In this document: one piece after another, positions 22,700 through 32,971 of the stretch
Layout: every line of letters begins with the position of its first letter
Position numbering within the stretch: position 1 is the first letter of the stretch
Source of the DNA: Sorex araneus
Taxonomy: Eukaryota > Chordata > Mammalia > Eulipotyphla > Soricidae
Assembly (NCBI RefSeq): GCF_027595985.1
Contig: NC_073306.1
Span: 99,545,426-99,609,425, forward strand
Length of the DNA stretch: 64,000 bases
Direction: 5' to 3'
Program-made: the position numbers and the translations under genes
The notes under the pieces: generated by a model
Database searches by the model: none
What the model saw: the letters and a program-made list of their open reading frames with translations, nothing else
What the model was told of the DNA's origin: nothing

Positions 22700-22852
22700 A
22701 AAAAAAATTGTATGCCTCACCTGGCTGTCCTCATGACATGCTTGGTTCTGTGCTAACAACGACTCCTCGGGACCATAAGTGGTGCCAAGACTGAACCCGG
22801 GCTCACCATGTGCTGCCCTAGGCCCTTTATCTGCGTTATTTCTCAGGTCCCT
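22700..22852 (-). mobile_element. old SINE-A, antisense
   Basis: Decayed body (GACTCCTCGGGACCATAAG), B-box-like TGAACCCGGGCTCACC and a CTCAGGTCC head remnant. Confidence 0.65.
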
Positions 22853-22984
22853 AGTACTTTCTAGTTTTAAGCGGGGCTAAGGGACACAAAAAAAGAATCT
22901 TGAACCTGAGCAGCTTGCTGCAGAGACTCTCCAGACGCTAATTATCTAAAATTTTAGAATTCCAGGAGCACTGAGAGTGAGTGT

Positions 22985-23352
22985 GGCCACACAACATCTT
23001 ATGCTATTCATAACAAGCAGTACAAAATAAATTGTTTAGCATTGCCTTTGCCTTTTCAGCAGGCTTGAGTGGTGGTGGGAAAATTCCAAATAATAATGGT
23101 GGGACTGGTGTCGAAATACTGAATATAACCAAAGTAGAGAGTATTGTGGAAATTGTCTGCCATACAGGCAAAGAAAGTGTTGGGATGCGCGGGGGGTGGG
23201 GGGGTGGTGAAGGGGAGGTGGGGCGGGGATACTGGGGACATTGGTGGTGGAGAATGTGCACCGGTGAAGAGGTGGGTGTTTGATCATTGTATGACCGAAA
23301 CTCAAACATGAAAGCTTTGTTTGTAACTATCTCATGGTGAATCAATTAAAAA
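22985..23352 (+). mobile_element. family Y element with L1-type 3' end
   Basis: The left part carries the Y module (TATTCATAACAAGCAGTACA, GGTGGGACTGGTGTCGAAAT). The right part carries an L1-type end (GTGTTTGATCATTGTATGAC, GTAACTATCTCATGGTGAAT) and a poly(A). It links families X and Y as variants of one L1-tailed group. Confidence 0.55.
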
Positions 23353-23870
23353 AAAAAGAGCTGTACTAACAGGTATTGAGGTGCACCTGACTTTATGATA
23401 AAAACCGTTTATCACGTATTTAAAAACCTTTGTGTTAGGCACTACCCACAGGCCTGAGAATCCACCATGGCCATCACAGGGGCTCCTGCCAGCGGACAGA
23501 AAAGACAATTGAGAAAATTCAAAATGAGGGAAGTCTGAAGGAGAATCCTCAATACTGGATTTCCAGTCTATCAACATTCCACTGACTGATGCTCGTGTCT
23601 GTGACCCTCAGAAGTGTGTGCCCAAATAGAATCCACAGGTTAGAAGATGATTACAGCGTTTCCTAGGCTCTTTTGTCAACAGGTCTCTTGAAAAGAATGT
23701 GCTGTCTCCCAATGTAGGTAGTACCTTCAAGCGCCTTACATGCATGTCACCTGGGTTCAACAGTGGCACCAATAAACGAATTGATGGGGATATGTGGAAG
23801 AAAAAGGAATTGAGGAGAATTTTAGGTTTCCTGGCTAGATGTGGTTTCTTTTGATCGATAAGAAACATCC

Positions 23871-23873
<3 letters not shown>

Positions 23874-23901
<28 letters not shown>
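23874..23901 (+). repeat. GT microsatellite
   Basis: About 14 GT units. The surrounding 23353-24254 has no other clear feature beyond a possible decayed SINE near 23960-24090. Confidence 0.9.
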
Positions 23902-24254
23902 CCTTTAAAAAGCTAAACTTGAAGTGCCTGGTTCATTTGAGTGGTGTGGGCTAGATATGATCCTTGGGTGCCTCTCCTAACTTGCTGCTGAGGTTGGTTC
24001 CTGGTTCCTGGTGATGCTTGGTGGACCATGTGGTGATGGACTGGAACCTGGCACCTGTCAGAGCACATGCTCAGCCCATTGTGCTCTCTTCCTGTACATC
24101 TTCATATTTGGATATAAGTTTTGTTGGAATAACACAGATTTTCTTGTATTATTCTGAAAACTATTCCAGGAGGCCTGGTCAGTGGTTGAAATCTGCCAGA
24201 GATGTGGGGGGAGGGGGGTAGAGAGTAGGTAAGATATAGAAGAGACCAGTATGA

Positions 24255-24592
24255 CAGTAATAGTTGGTAACGATCACTTTGGACAAGAAGTGAGTGTTAA
24301 AAGTAGGCAAAGGGACATAAACGACAACCTTTCAATATCTCTATTGCAAATCACAGTGCCCAAAAGGATGAGAGAGAGAGAGAGAGGAGGGAGAGAGAGA
24401 GAGAGAGAGAGAAGTGCCTGATATAGAGGTAGCTGGGGATGGGGTGGGGGGTGACAGGAGGGAACCTGGGGACATTGGTGCTGGCAAATGTACACTGGTT
24501 GGAGGGATGGCTGTTGGAACACTCTATGACTGAAACCTAATCATGAACAGATTTGTAAGGATTCATCTCACAGAACTTCAATTAATGTATAT
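24255..24592 (+). mobile_element. L1 3'-UTR fragment, sense
   Basis: CTATTGCAAATCACAGTGCC, an expanded GA tract (24369-24412), GGGGACATTGGTGCTGGCAA, then GACTGAAACCTAATCATGAA near the end. The same 3'-UTR order as other L1 tails here. Confidence 0.7.
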
Positions 24593-24604
24593 TAATTGAA
24601 AGGT

Positions 24605-24852
24605 TAGGGCTGGAGCGATAGCACAGCGGTTGGGCTTTTGCCTTTCACTCGGCCGACCCGAGTTCGATTCCTCCGCCCCTCTCGGAGAGCCCGGCAAGCT
24701 ACTGAGAGTATGGAGCCCACACGGCAGAGCCTGGCAAGCTACCCGTGCGTATTGGATATGCCAAAAACAGTAACAATAAGTCTCTCAATGAGAGATGTTA
24801 CTGGTGCCCGCTCGAACAAATTGATGAGCAACAGGATGACAATGACAGTGAC
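24605..24852 (+). mobile_element. SINE-B (RTE-tailed), full-length, sense
   Basis: Complete copy: head GGGCTGGAGCGATAGCACAG, B box GAGTTCGATTCC, paired GGCAAGCTAC motifs, GATATGCCAAAAACAGTAAC, then the RTE-like tail GTTACTGGTGCCCGCTCGAA and GTGACA repeats. TSD TAATTGAAAGGT (24593-24604) against TAATGGAAAGGT (24853-24864). No poly(A) tail. Confidence 0.95.
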
Positions 24853-24952
24853 TAATGGAAAGGTCACTTTAAAGAAGACCGGACTCTATTACTTTGTTCT
24901 CTTCTGTCTATATTGGCAGTTTTTCATAACATAAGGTTTAGAAAGAAGATGG

Positions 24953-25045
24953 CAGGGGCTGGAGCAATAGCACAGAGGGTAGGGTGTTTGCCTTGCACGC
25001 GGCCGACCTGGGTTCTAATCCCAGCATCCCATATGGTCACCCTGA
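24953..25045 (+). mobile_element. SINE-A head fragment, 3'-truncated
   Basis: GGGGCTGGAGCAATAGCACA through CATCCCATATGGTCACCCTG, then a sharp switch at about 25045 into GC-rich tandem units. The missing SINE tail together with the abrupt join suggests a chimera. Confidence 0.85.
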
Positions 25046-25516
25046 GGTTGGGTCGAGGGCGTGACTTCCAACGTTCTGGACCCGTTGGAGTTTGGCTGTC
25101 ACCGCGGCACTTCAGTGCCCACCCGAGGCTCGGATGTGTCCCAGTCCCGAATCTCGGAGCCATGTTTGTTGGTGCTCAGAGTCGCCAGGGCTCCATCTGG
25201 AGAAGGTGTGCAAGCTGCACCTCCTACTTCGACTCCCCGGTGTTGCTGGCCCAAATTCGAGTCCGGAGCATTTTCCGGGCCGCATTGCTCACTAAAAAAG
25301 CCTGGCCGCTTCTCTGTGGGTTGTGGCAAGATGGCGCCGAGGGTGGGTCGAAGGCGTGACTTCCGGCGGCCAGGACCCCTTCGAGTTTGGGCTGGCACCG
25401 ACGCACTCCTGTACCCCACAGCGGCTTGGATGTGTCCCAGTCCCGAATTGCGGAGCCTTGTTAGTTGCTGCTCAGTGTCGCCAGGGCTCCAACTGGAGAA
25501 GGTGTGCAAGGTGTAG
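25046..25516 (+). repeat. GC-rich tandem unit (about 295 bp), 1.6 copies
   Basis: Unit 1 (25050-25344) and partial unit 2 (25345-25510) both start GGGTCGRRGGCGTGACTTCC and share CCCAGTCCCGAAT and CTGGAGAAGGTGTGCAAG. At the junction is CAAGATGGC (25327-25335), the YY1 core found in mammalian L1 promoters. CpG-rich. The units may be promoter monomers of a retroelement. The open frame 25061-25516 simply follows the duplication. Confidence 0.6.
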
Positions 25517-26481
25517 CCGTGAGAGGTAACATCTGTAACTCTGACTGTCTGTTGAATGTCTTTCTGTCTCTAGACGTGCAGTGTTACAAGTGCATCAAGT
25601 GACTATTCAATGTTAACCCACTGTTACAGCTCTGGTTTTAGGTGTGTTTCAATTTCGTCTGACACGGGTTTCCTGAAGGCCTTAGCATTGACGTGTACGG
25701 ATAACAGCGTTTTTTAGAACGCGGAAGTCATTCTATGTGAGCTTCACTCATGGGAACGGGAATGCAGCGGTTGAGAGTGCACACGGAACTAACCGATTCT
25801 CTATACTTGAAATGATATATAGTATTCCATTTCCAAAGCAAAAATTATCTTATAAACGTAACATTTTAGATAGGGCCTAATGCTATTCCAATTCCACCCC
25901 CTCTCTTTGAGAGGAGATTGCAGATAGTCAGAGAGGTTAATTATGTCCTCTAACCACCTAATCTTTTTTTTTTTTCTCTCTCCCCAGTCCCCAGTATGCT
26001 TTCTTTTTTTTTTTTTTTTTAAATTTTATTTATTTTTAATTAGAGAATCACCGTGAGGGTACAGTTACAGATTTATACACTTTTGTGCTTATACTTCCCT
26101 CATACAAAGTTCGGGAACCCATCCCTTCACCAGTGCCCATTCTCCACCACCCGTAAACCCAGCGTCCCTCCCACCCTCCCCAATCCCATCTCCCCCCCAC
26201 CCCACCCTGCCACTGTGGCAAGGCATTCCCTTCTGTTCTCTCTCTCTAATTAGCTGTTGTGGTTTGCAATAAAGGTGTTGAGTGGCCGCTGTGCTCAGTC
26301 TCTAGCCCTCATTCAGCCCGCAACTCCCTTCCCCCACATGGCCTTCGACTACAATGTAGTTGGTGATCGCTTCTCTGAGTTGACCTTTCCCCGGAACGTG
26401 AGGCCAGCCTCGAAGCCATGGAGTCAACCTCCTGGTACTTATTTCTACAGTTCTTGGGTGATAGTCTCCCACTCTGTTATT

Positions 26482-29400
26482 CTATATACCATAGATGAGT
26501 GCAATCTTTCTATGTCTGTCTCTCTCTTCCTGACTCATTTCACTCAGCATGAAACTTTTCATGCCCATCCACTTAACTACAAAATTCTTGACCTCCTTTT
26601 TTCTAACAGCTGCATAGTATTCCATTGTATAGATGTACCAAAGTTTCCTCAACCAGTCATCCGTTCTGGGGCATTCGGGTTTTTTCCAGATTCTGGCTAT
26701 TGTAAACAGTGCTGCGATAAACATACATGTGCAGATGTTGTTTCGATTGTACTTTTTTGCCTCTCTGGGATATATTCCCAGCAGTGGTATTGCTGGGTCA
26801 AATGGGAATTCAATATCTAATTTTTTGAGAATCGTCCAAATTGTTTTCCAGAAGGGCTGAACCAGTCGGCATTCCCACCAGCAGTGAAGAAGGGTCCCTT
26901 TCTCCCCACATCCTCTCCAACAGCGGTTGCTTTTGTTCTTTTGGATGTGTGCTAGTCTCTGTGGTGTGAGGTGGTATCTCAAAGTTGTTTTGATCTGCAT
27001 CTCTCTGATGATTAGTGATGCAGAGCACTTTTTCATGTGCCTTTTGGCCATTCGTATTTCTTCCTTGGTAAAGTTTCTGTTCATTTCTTCGCCCCATTTT
27101 TTGATGGGGTTGGATGTTTTCTTCTTGTAGAGTTCAACCAGTGCTTTATATACCATTGATATCAACCCCTTATCTGATGGGTATTGTGTAAATATCCTTT
27201 CCCATTCTGTGGATAGTCTTTGGATTCTGGTCAATGTATCTCTTGCGGTGCAGAAGCTTTTTAGTTTAATGTAGTCCCATTTGTTGATCACTGTTTTTAC
27301 TAGATTGCTTAGTTCCGTGCCACCTTTGAAGATACCTTTATCTTCAATATCGTGGAGGGTTTCGCCGACCTTGTCTTCAATGTACCTTATGGTTTGTGGT
27401 CTAATGTTGAGGTCTTTAATCCATTTTGATCTGACTTTTGTGCATGGTGTCAGGTCAAGGTCTAAACCCATTTTTTTGCATGTGGTTGTCCAGTTGTGCC
27501 AGCACCATTTGTTAAAGAGGCTTTCCTTGCTCCACTTCACATCTCTTGCTCCCTTATCAAAGATTAGATGGTCATACATTTGGGGTTGTGTGTAGGGATA
27601 TTCCACCCTGTTCCATTGGTCTACGGCTCTGCCTTTGTTCCAGTACCATGCTGTTTTAATTGTTACTGCTTTGTAGTAAAGTTTGAGGTTGGGGATGGTG
27701 ATGCCTCCCATCATCTTTTTCCCAAGAATTGTTTTAGCTATCCTTGGACGTTTGTTATTCCATATGAATTTTAGGATTGCTTGATCCATTTCTTTGAAGA
27801 GTGTCATGGGTATATTTATAGGGATCGCATTGAATCTGTATAATGCTTTAGGGAGTATTGCCATTTTGACAACATTGATTCTCCCTATCCACGAGCAGGG
27901 TATATGTTTCCATTTCCTCATGTCCTCTTTGATTTCATGGAGTAGCGTTATGTAGTTTTCTTTGTAAAGGTCTTTTACTTCCTTGGTTAAGCTGATTCCG
28001 AGGTACTTGATTTTCTGGGGCACGATTGTGAATGGGATTGCTTTTTTCATGTCCCTTTCCTCTGCCTCATTGTTTGCATATATGAAGGCCATGGATTTTT
28101 GGGTATTGATTTTGTAGCCTGCAACTTTACTGTATAAGTCTATTGTTTCTAAGAGTTTCTTAGTAGAGGTTTTAGGCTTCTCTAGATATAGTATCATGTC
28201 GTCTGCAAATAGTGAGAGTTTGATTTCTTCCCTTCCTATCTGGATGCCCTTAATCTCTTTTTCTTGTCTAATAGCTATCGCAAGTACTTCCAGTACTATA
28301 TTGAAGAGGAGTGGTGAGAGTGGGCATCCTTGTCTTGTGCCTGATCTCAGAGGAAAGGCCCTTAGTTTTTCCCCGTTGAGGATAATGCTTGCCGTAGGCT
28401 TGTGATAGATGGCTTCGACTATCTTGAGGAAAGTTCCTCCAAACCCCATTTTGGCGAGGGTTTTCATCATGAAAGGATGTTGGATCTTGTCAAATGCTTT
28501 CTCTGCATCTATTGATATGATCATATGGTTTTAATCTTTACTTTTGTTGATATGCTGGATTATGTTGATTGATTTCCGAATGTTAAACCATCCTTGCATC
28601 CCTGGGATGAATCCCACTTGGTCGTGATGTATAATCTTTTTGATGAGTTGTTGGATCCTATTTGCCAGTATTTTGTTGAGGATCTTCGCATCGGTGTTCA
28701 TCAGGGATATTGGTCTGTAATTTTCTTTCTTAGTGATGTCTTTGTTTGCTTTTGGTATTAGGGAGATGTGTGCTTCATAGAAACTGTTTGGGAGATTTCC
28801 TGTTTTTTCAATTTCCTGGAAAAGTTTGAGGAAAACAGGCAGCAGGTCTTCTTTAAATGTTTGGAAGAATTCGCCAGTGAAGCCATCTGGGCCTGGGCTT
28901 TTGTTTTTGGGGAGGTTTTTGATCACAGCTTCAATTTCCTTAACATTGATGGGTCTATTCAGGTATTCCAAGTCTTCTTTGTTCAGTCTTGGGAGATTGT
29001 AAGAATCGAGGAATCCATCCATTTCTTTTAGGTTCTTCTGTTTTGTGGCATATAGACTTTCGAAGTAGTCTCTAATGATCTTTTGAATCTCACTGGTTTC
29101 TGTTATGATGTCCCCCTTTTCATTTCTGATTCGATTTATTAGGGTTCTTTCTCTTTCTTTCTTTGTGAGTCTTGCTAGCGGTTTATCAATCTTGTTTATT
29201 TTCTCGAAGAACCAGCTCTTTGTTTCATTGATCTTTCGGATTGTCTTTTTGGTTTCCATGTCATTAATTTCTGCTCTAATTTTTATTATTTCTTTCCTTC
29301 GATCTGGTTTGGGTTCCCTTTTCTGGTCCTTTTCTAAGGTCTTGAGTCGTGAAGTCAAGCTGTCTATGTGGGCCCTTTCTTCCTTCCTGAGGAATGCTTG

Positions 29401-30336
29401 GAGAGCTATAAATTTTCCCCTTAACACGGCTTTAGCTGCGTCCCATAGGTTTTGGCAGCTCGTGTCTTCATTCTCATTTGTTTCTAAGTATTTTTTGATT
29501 TCTTCCTTGATTTCCTTCCTGACCCACTCATTGTTCAACATTGAATTGTTTAATTTCCAAGTGTTTGACTTGATTCTCCGTGTCAGTGAGTGGTTAGCTT
29601 CTATCTTCAGCGCATCGTGGTCTGAAAAGATGGTTGATACAATTTCTATTTTTCCGATTCTATTGAGGTATGTTCTGGGGCCCAGTACATGGTCTATTTT
29701 AGAAAATGTTCCGTGTGCACTGGAAAAGAATGTGTATTCTTTCTTTTGGGGGTGTAAGGCCCTGTATAGGTCTATTAGGCCTCTCTCTTCAATTTCTTCT
29801 TTCAGAGTCAGTGTTTCCTTGTTGAGTTTTGTTCTTGTCGATCTATCTAGAGGCGATAAGGCCATATTGAAGTCTCCGACTACTATTGTGCTGTTAGTGA
29901 TGTCCTCTTTGAAGTCTGCTAGGAGTTGTTTTAAATATTTAGCTGGTCGCTCATTAGGTGCATATATGTTTAAGAGTGTGATTTCTTCCTGTTGAACATA
30001 TCCCTTGATAAACAGAAAATGACCTTCGCTGTCCCTTTTAATCTTTTTCAACCTGAAATCTATGTTGTCGGATATTAGGATGGCCACTCCAGCTTTTTTA
30101 CGGGGGCTGTTTGCTTGCAGGATTGTTTTCCATCCTTTGACTTTGAGTCTATGTTTACTCTGTTTGTTCAGGTGTGTTTCTTGCAGGCAGCAGAATGATG
30201 GGTTTAATTTCTGGATCCATTTTGCCACTCTGTGTCTCTTGATGGGTGCATTTAGGCTGTTGACGTTGAGAGAGATTATTGTGATAGGATTTTGTGTCAT
30301 ATTTCTGTGGTATTTGTTGTTTTTATGTGGCTCCAC
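26482..30336 (-). pseudogene. L1 ORF2 (endonuclease/reverse transcriptase), one in-frame stop
   Basis: Nicks target DNA and reverse-transcribes L1 RNA. From ATG 30336 the frame would be 1284 residues, close to the usual length. Endonuclease motifs: NVN (24-26), QETH (52-55), VGDFN (153-157), SDHD (238-241). Reverse transcriptase: FADD at residues 710-713 (28198-28209). The C-terminal cysteine motif [18 protein letters not shown] is present. The only defect is TAA at 28528-28530 (codon 603), where the related copy at 40.7 kb has a lysine codon. The stop precedes the catalytic FADD, so the product would have endonuclease but no polymerase. Confidence 0.95.
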
Positions 30337-30342
30337 CTTGTC

Positions 30343-31307
30343 TTACAGTAGCCCCTTGAGACCTTCTTTCAAGTTTGGTTTTGAGTCTATGAAGGACCTG
30401 AGCTGTTGTTTATCCGAGAAGTAGTGTATGGTTCCTTCGAGTTTGAGTGAGAGTTTAGCCGGATAAAGTATTCTTGGTGAGGCATTCATTTCGTTGAGTC
30501 TTTTCACTATGTCCCACCATTGTCTTCGGGCTCGGAGGGTTTCCTCTGACAGGTCTGCTGTAAATCTGAGGGGTGCTCCTTTGTATGTAATTTCCTTCTT
30601 TGACCTTGCTGCTTGCAGAATTGTGTCTCTATCCATAGCATCCATAGCATTCTGACTATGATATGCCTTGGAGTCTTTTTATTCGGGTCTCTTTTTGCTG
30701 GTACTCTTCGGACTTCTTGTATCTGGATGCCTGCCTTCTCCAGCTCTGGGAATTTCTTAGCAATGATGTCTTTGACTGTGTTTTTTTCATTGGGGTTACT
30801 TCCCTGTGGTTCTGGTACTCCAATGATTCTTATGTTGTTTCTCTTGAAGTCATCCCCCAGGGCTCTGATTCGCTCTATAGCCATTTTGAGGTCTTTGGCC
30901 ATGATTTGTTGTTGTCTATAAGCTTTCTGCAGCTCATCTTCCAGGTCGCTGATTCTTTCTTCAGCTGTAGTCATTCTACTGTTGAGGGCATCTAGTGAGA
31001 TTTTTATTTCATCTACCGATTCCTTTATTTGTGAGATTTCCGTTCGAAGATTTGAAATTTCTGCTCTCATTTCTGCTCTCATTTCTTCCTGAATTTTCTT
31101 GGTAGACCGTTCCAGCGCTTGATTCATCTCCTCCCTTAGTTTATTGGATGTCTGTTCCATGGTTGCTTGGAGTAGGTCGACTCTCCTCCAGATCTCCTCT
31201 CTAAATTGTTTATCTGAGAGGTCATAGATGTGAGTAGCCCCCATTGATGTTTCTGGGATTTTTTCTTCTCCCTCTCTTGGTGGAGGGGATTTTCGCTGCT
31301 TCTTCAT
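30343..31307 (-). pseudogene. L1 ORF1 (RNA-binding chaperone), frameshifted
   Basis: Encodes the L1 nucleic-acid-binding protein, which trimerises and coats L1 RNA. The N-terminal part from ATG 31307 has a coiled coil (about residues 45-140, heptads such as ISDLEDELQKAYRQQ), then the RRM-like start NNIRIIGVPEPQG. The frame shifts near 30640-30655, next to a short duplicated CTATGGATG. The C-terminal domain (LRARRQWWDIVKRLNE and a lysine-rich region) continues in another frame to a stop at 30343. The split falls at the RRM/C-terminal junction. Confidence 0.9.
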
Positions 31308-31736
31308 ATTGTTACGGAAGTATAGAGCTGGAGCTCTGTAGTTATTTGTTCCTTTTTCCTTCTTGTGGAAAGAAGGTTTTCTGATCGTGCTAAACTTCCC
31401 TTATTAACTGAGAGCTTTTATAGTGTCAGACTAAGCTAATGGCTATTTTGTGTGTTAGAGATTGCAAAAGTGAATTGTCAAAAACATACAAGTACTGATT
31501 GAGCTGAGGTAACAAAGAATAACTGCGGCCGCGTTAGCGTTGGCCACTCTGAGAGGAGGCCACGCCCACTTTTAGACCACGCCCACTAACATACAGGACA
31601 CGCCCCCAGTGTCTTCCTGCGAGGGCGGGCCGCAGTTAGGGGGCCCGGGGAGGAGCCGGGGCGCAGAGGACACGGGCTGGGGCGGCTGGAAGGTCTCGGG
31701 GAGTCCAGGCGGCGGGAAGCGGGGCGCGGGAGGGCG
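31308..31736 (-). promoter_or_regulatory. L1 5' UTR / internal promoter
   Basis: 429 bp between ORF1 and the 5' TSD. The outer 200 bp are very GC- and CpG-rich. Two CCACGCCCAC boxes (31560-31569, 31577-31586) and a nearby GACACGCCCCC match Sp/KLF-type GC boxes. There are no tandem monomers. Confidence 0.7.
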
Positions 31737-31751
31737 AACCACCTAATCTTT

Positions 31752-31937
31752 ATGTCATTTATAATTTTTGCTAGAGGAGGGAAAAAACATGTATTTCCAG
31801 TGTCCTCCATTCGTGTGTACTGAAGAATGAGTTTGCAAATTTGCAGAAAATGTCAGCATTAAGGCCAAGGCTGTTCAATTTGCTCATTGTAAGAATAGTA
31901 AGATATGACATATAGTAGCACTGTGGCTCTGTCTTCC
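31752..31937. other. spacer without recognised feature
   Basis: AT-rich sequence on the outer side of the L1 target site, continuous with 25.9 kb before the L1 inserted. Confidence 0.5.
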
Positions 31938-32163
31938 CATTGTTCATCGATTTGCTTGAGCAGGGACCAGTAACGTCTCCATTGTGAGACTTATTGTTAC
32001 TGTTTCTGGCATATCGAATAGTCCACGAGTAGCTTGCCAGGTTCTGCTGTGCGGGCAGGATACTCTCGGTAGCTTGCCAGGCTCTCTGAGAGGAATGGAG
32101 GAATCGAACCCAGGTAGGCTGCATACAAGTCAAATGCCCTACCCACTGTGCTATCACTCCAGT
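31938..32163 (-). mobile_element. SINE-B, antisense
   Basis: Reverse complement of the RTE-like tail (CATCGATTTGCTTGAGCAGG, CAGTAACGTCTCCATTGTGA), then GTAGCTTGCCAGG twice, B box GAATCGAACCC and head CACTGTGCTATCACTCCAGT. Confidence 0.92.
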
Positions 32164-32221
32164 CCATGATGTATAGTAAGTACTTATAATGTACTTGGCA
32201 TCAGGATAAATATGTTAAAAC

Positions 32222-32400
32222 CCAGGACTGGAGAGAGAGTACAGTGAGTAGGCAGTTGCATTACACAAGTCTGACCAAGGTTTGTGCTCCAGCATTGCAT
32301 ATAATCAGCCCCCTGAACCCTGCCAGCGTGATCCTTGCTCATCGAGCCAGGAATAAGTACAGAGTACCACTGAATGTGACCCCCAAATTAAAAAAATAAT
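32222..32400 (+). mobile_element. old SINE-A, sense
   Basis: GGACTGGAGAGAGAGTACAG head, GCCAGGAATAAGTACAGAGT body, GTGACCCCCAAATTAAAAAA tail. Confidence 0.8.
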
Positions 32401-32707
32401 AAACCCTTTATGTGCAAATAGTCACACATAGGCAGCATTTCTCAACTGGGTAGCATATGATGACTACCAGTATATTCTAAGGGGAATGATGTCCCCAGTA
32501 TATTCCAAGGGGATCACAGGTAATATTTGAGTAAATAGCATCCACAGAACCAGACTAGGAGCCAACTAGCAGGACTGAGTGGAAGGGGAGAGGGGGCAGG
32601 CACAGTCTGATAAAGATTGAAAATGTTATATTATTTTAGAGATGAGAACATTGTAGACAACAAGCCTTCCATATCTTGTATGTTGTTGACAGTAAGGTAC
32701 AGAACAC

Positions 32708-32869
32708 AAAACCTGAATTAATTTATTATCCCTTATCATAACACTAAGAAATATCTCCTGGATATTTTTGTCTAGCTTTCTTGTCTCAAAACCCGAATTA
32801 ATTTATTATCCCTTATCATAACATTAAGAAATATCTCCTGGATATTTTTATGTCTAGCTTTCCTGTTAG
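32708..32869 (+). repeat. 80-bp tandem duplication
   Basis: AAAACCTGAATTAATTTATT (32708) and AAAACCCGAATTAATTTATT (32788) start two units that remain over 90% identical through CTGGATATTTTT and GTCTAGCTTTC. A recent local duplication. Confidence 0.9.
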
Positions 32870-32971
32870 AAAACCAAGGATCAATAATGAACTCATAATG
32901 AATTGATCTTAATGTCTGCACCTAACAACTAAAATTATCTTCTTGGAAAGTCATCCAGTTTCAGCCAAAAT

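Larger units (their letters stand above)
25967..31736 (-). mobile_element. full-length LINE-1, antisense, with 15-bp TSD
   Basis: Target-site duplication AACCACCTAATCTTT at 25952-25966 and 31737-31751. On the minus strand the order is GC-rich 5' UTR (31308-31736), ORF1 (31307-30343), ORF2 (30336-26482), 3' UTR and A tail. Length about 5.77 kb. Apart from one nonsense codon in ORF2 and a frameshift in ORF1 it is well preserved, so insertion was recent. Two poly(A) tracts at the 3' end enclose a 28-bp spacer (25976-26003), a probable 3' transduction. Confidence 0.95.

Noticed and set aside
24605-24680. tRNA-like sequence with A and B boxes
   Set aside because: It is the head of a SINE followed by a SINE body and tail. 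No complete cloverleaf and many copies in the window, so not a tRNA gene.
29105-29995. 296-codon plus-strand frame with many hydrophobic residues
   Set aside because: It is the antisense shadow of L1 ORF2, whose minus-strand product has clear endonuclease and reverse-transcriptase motifs.
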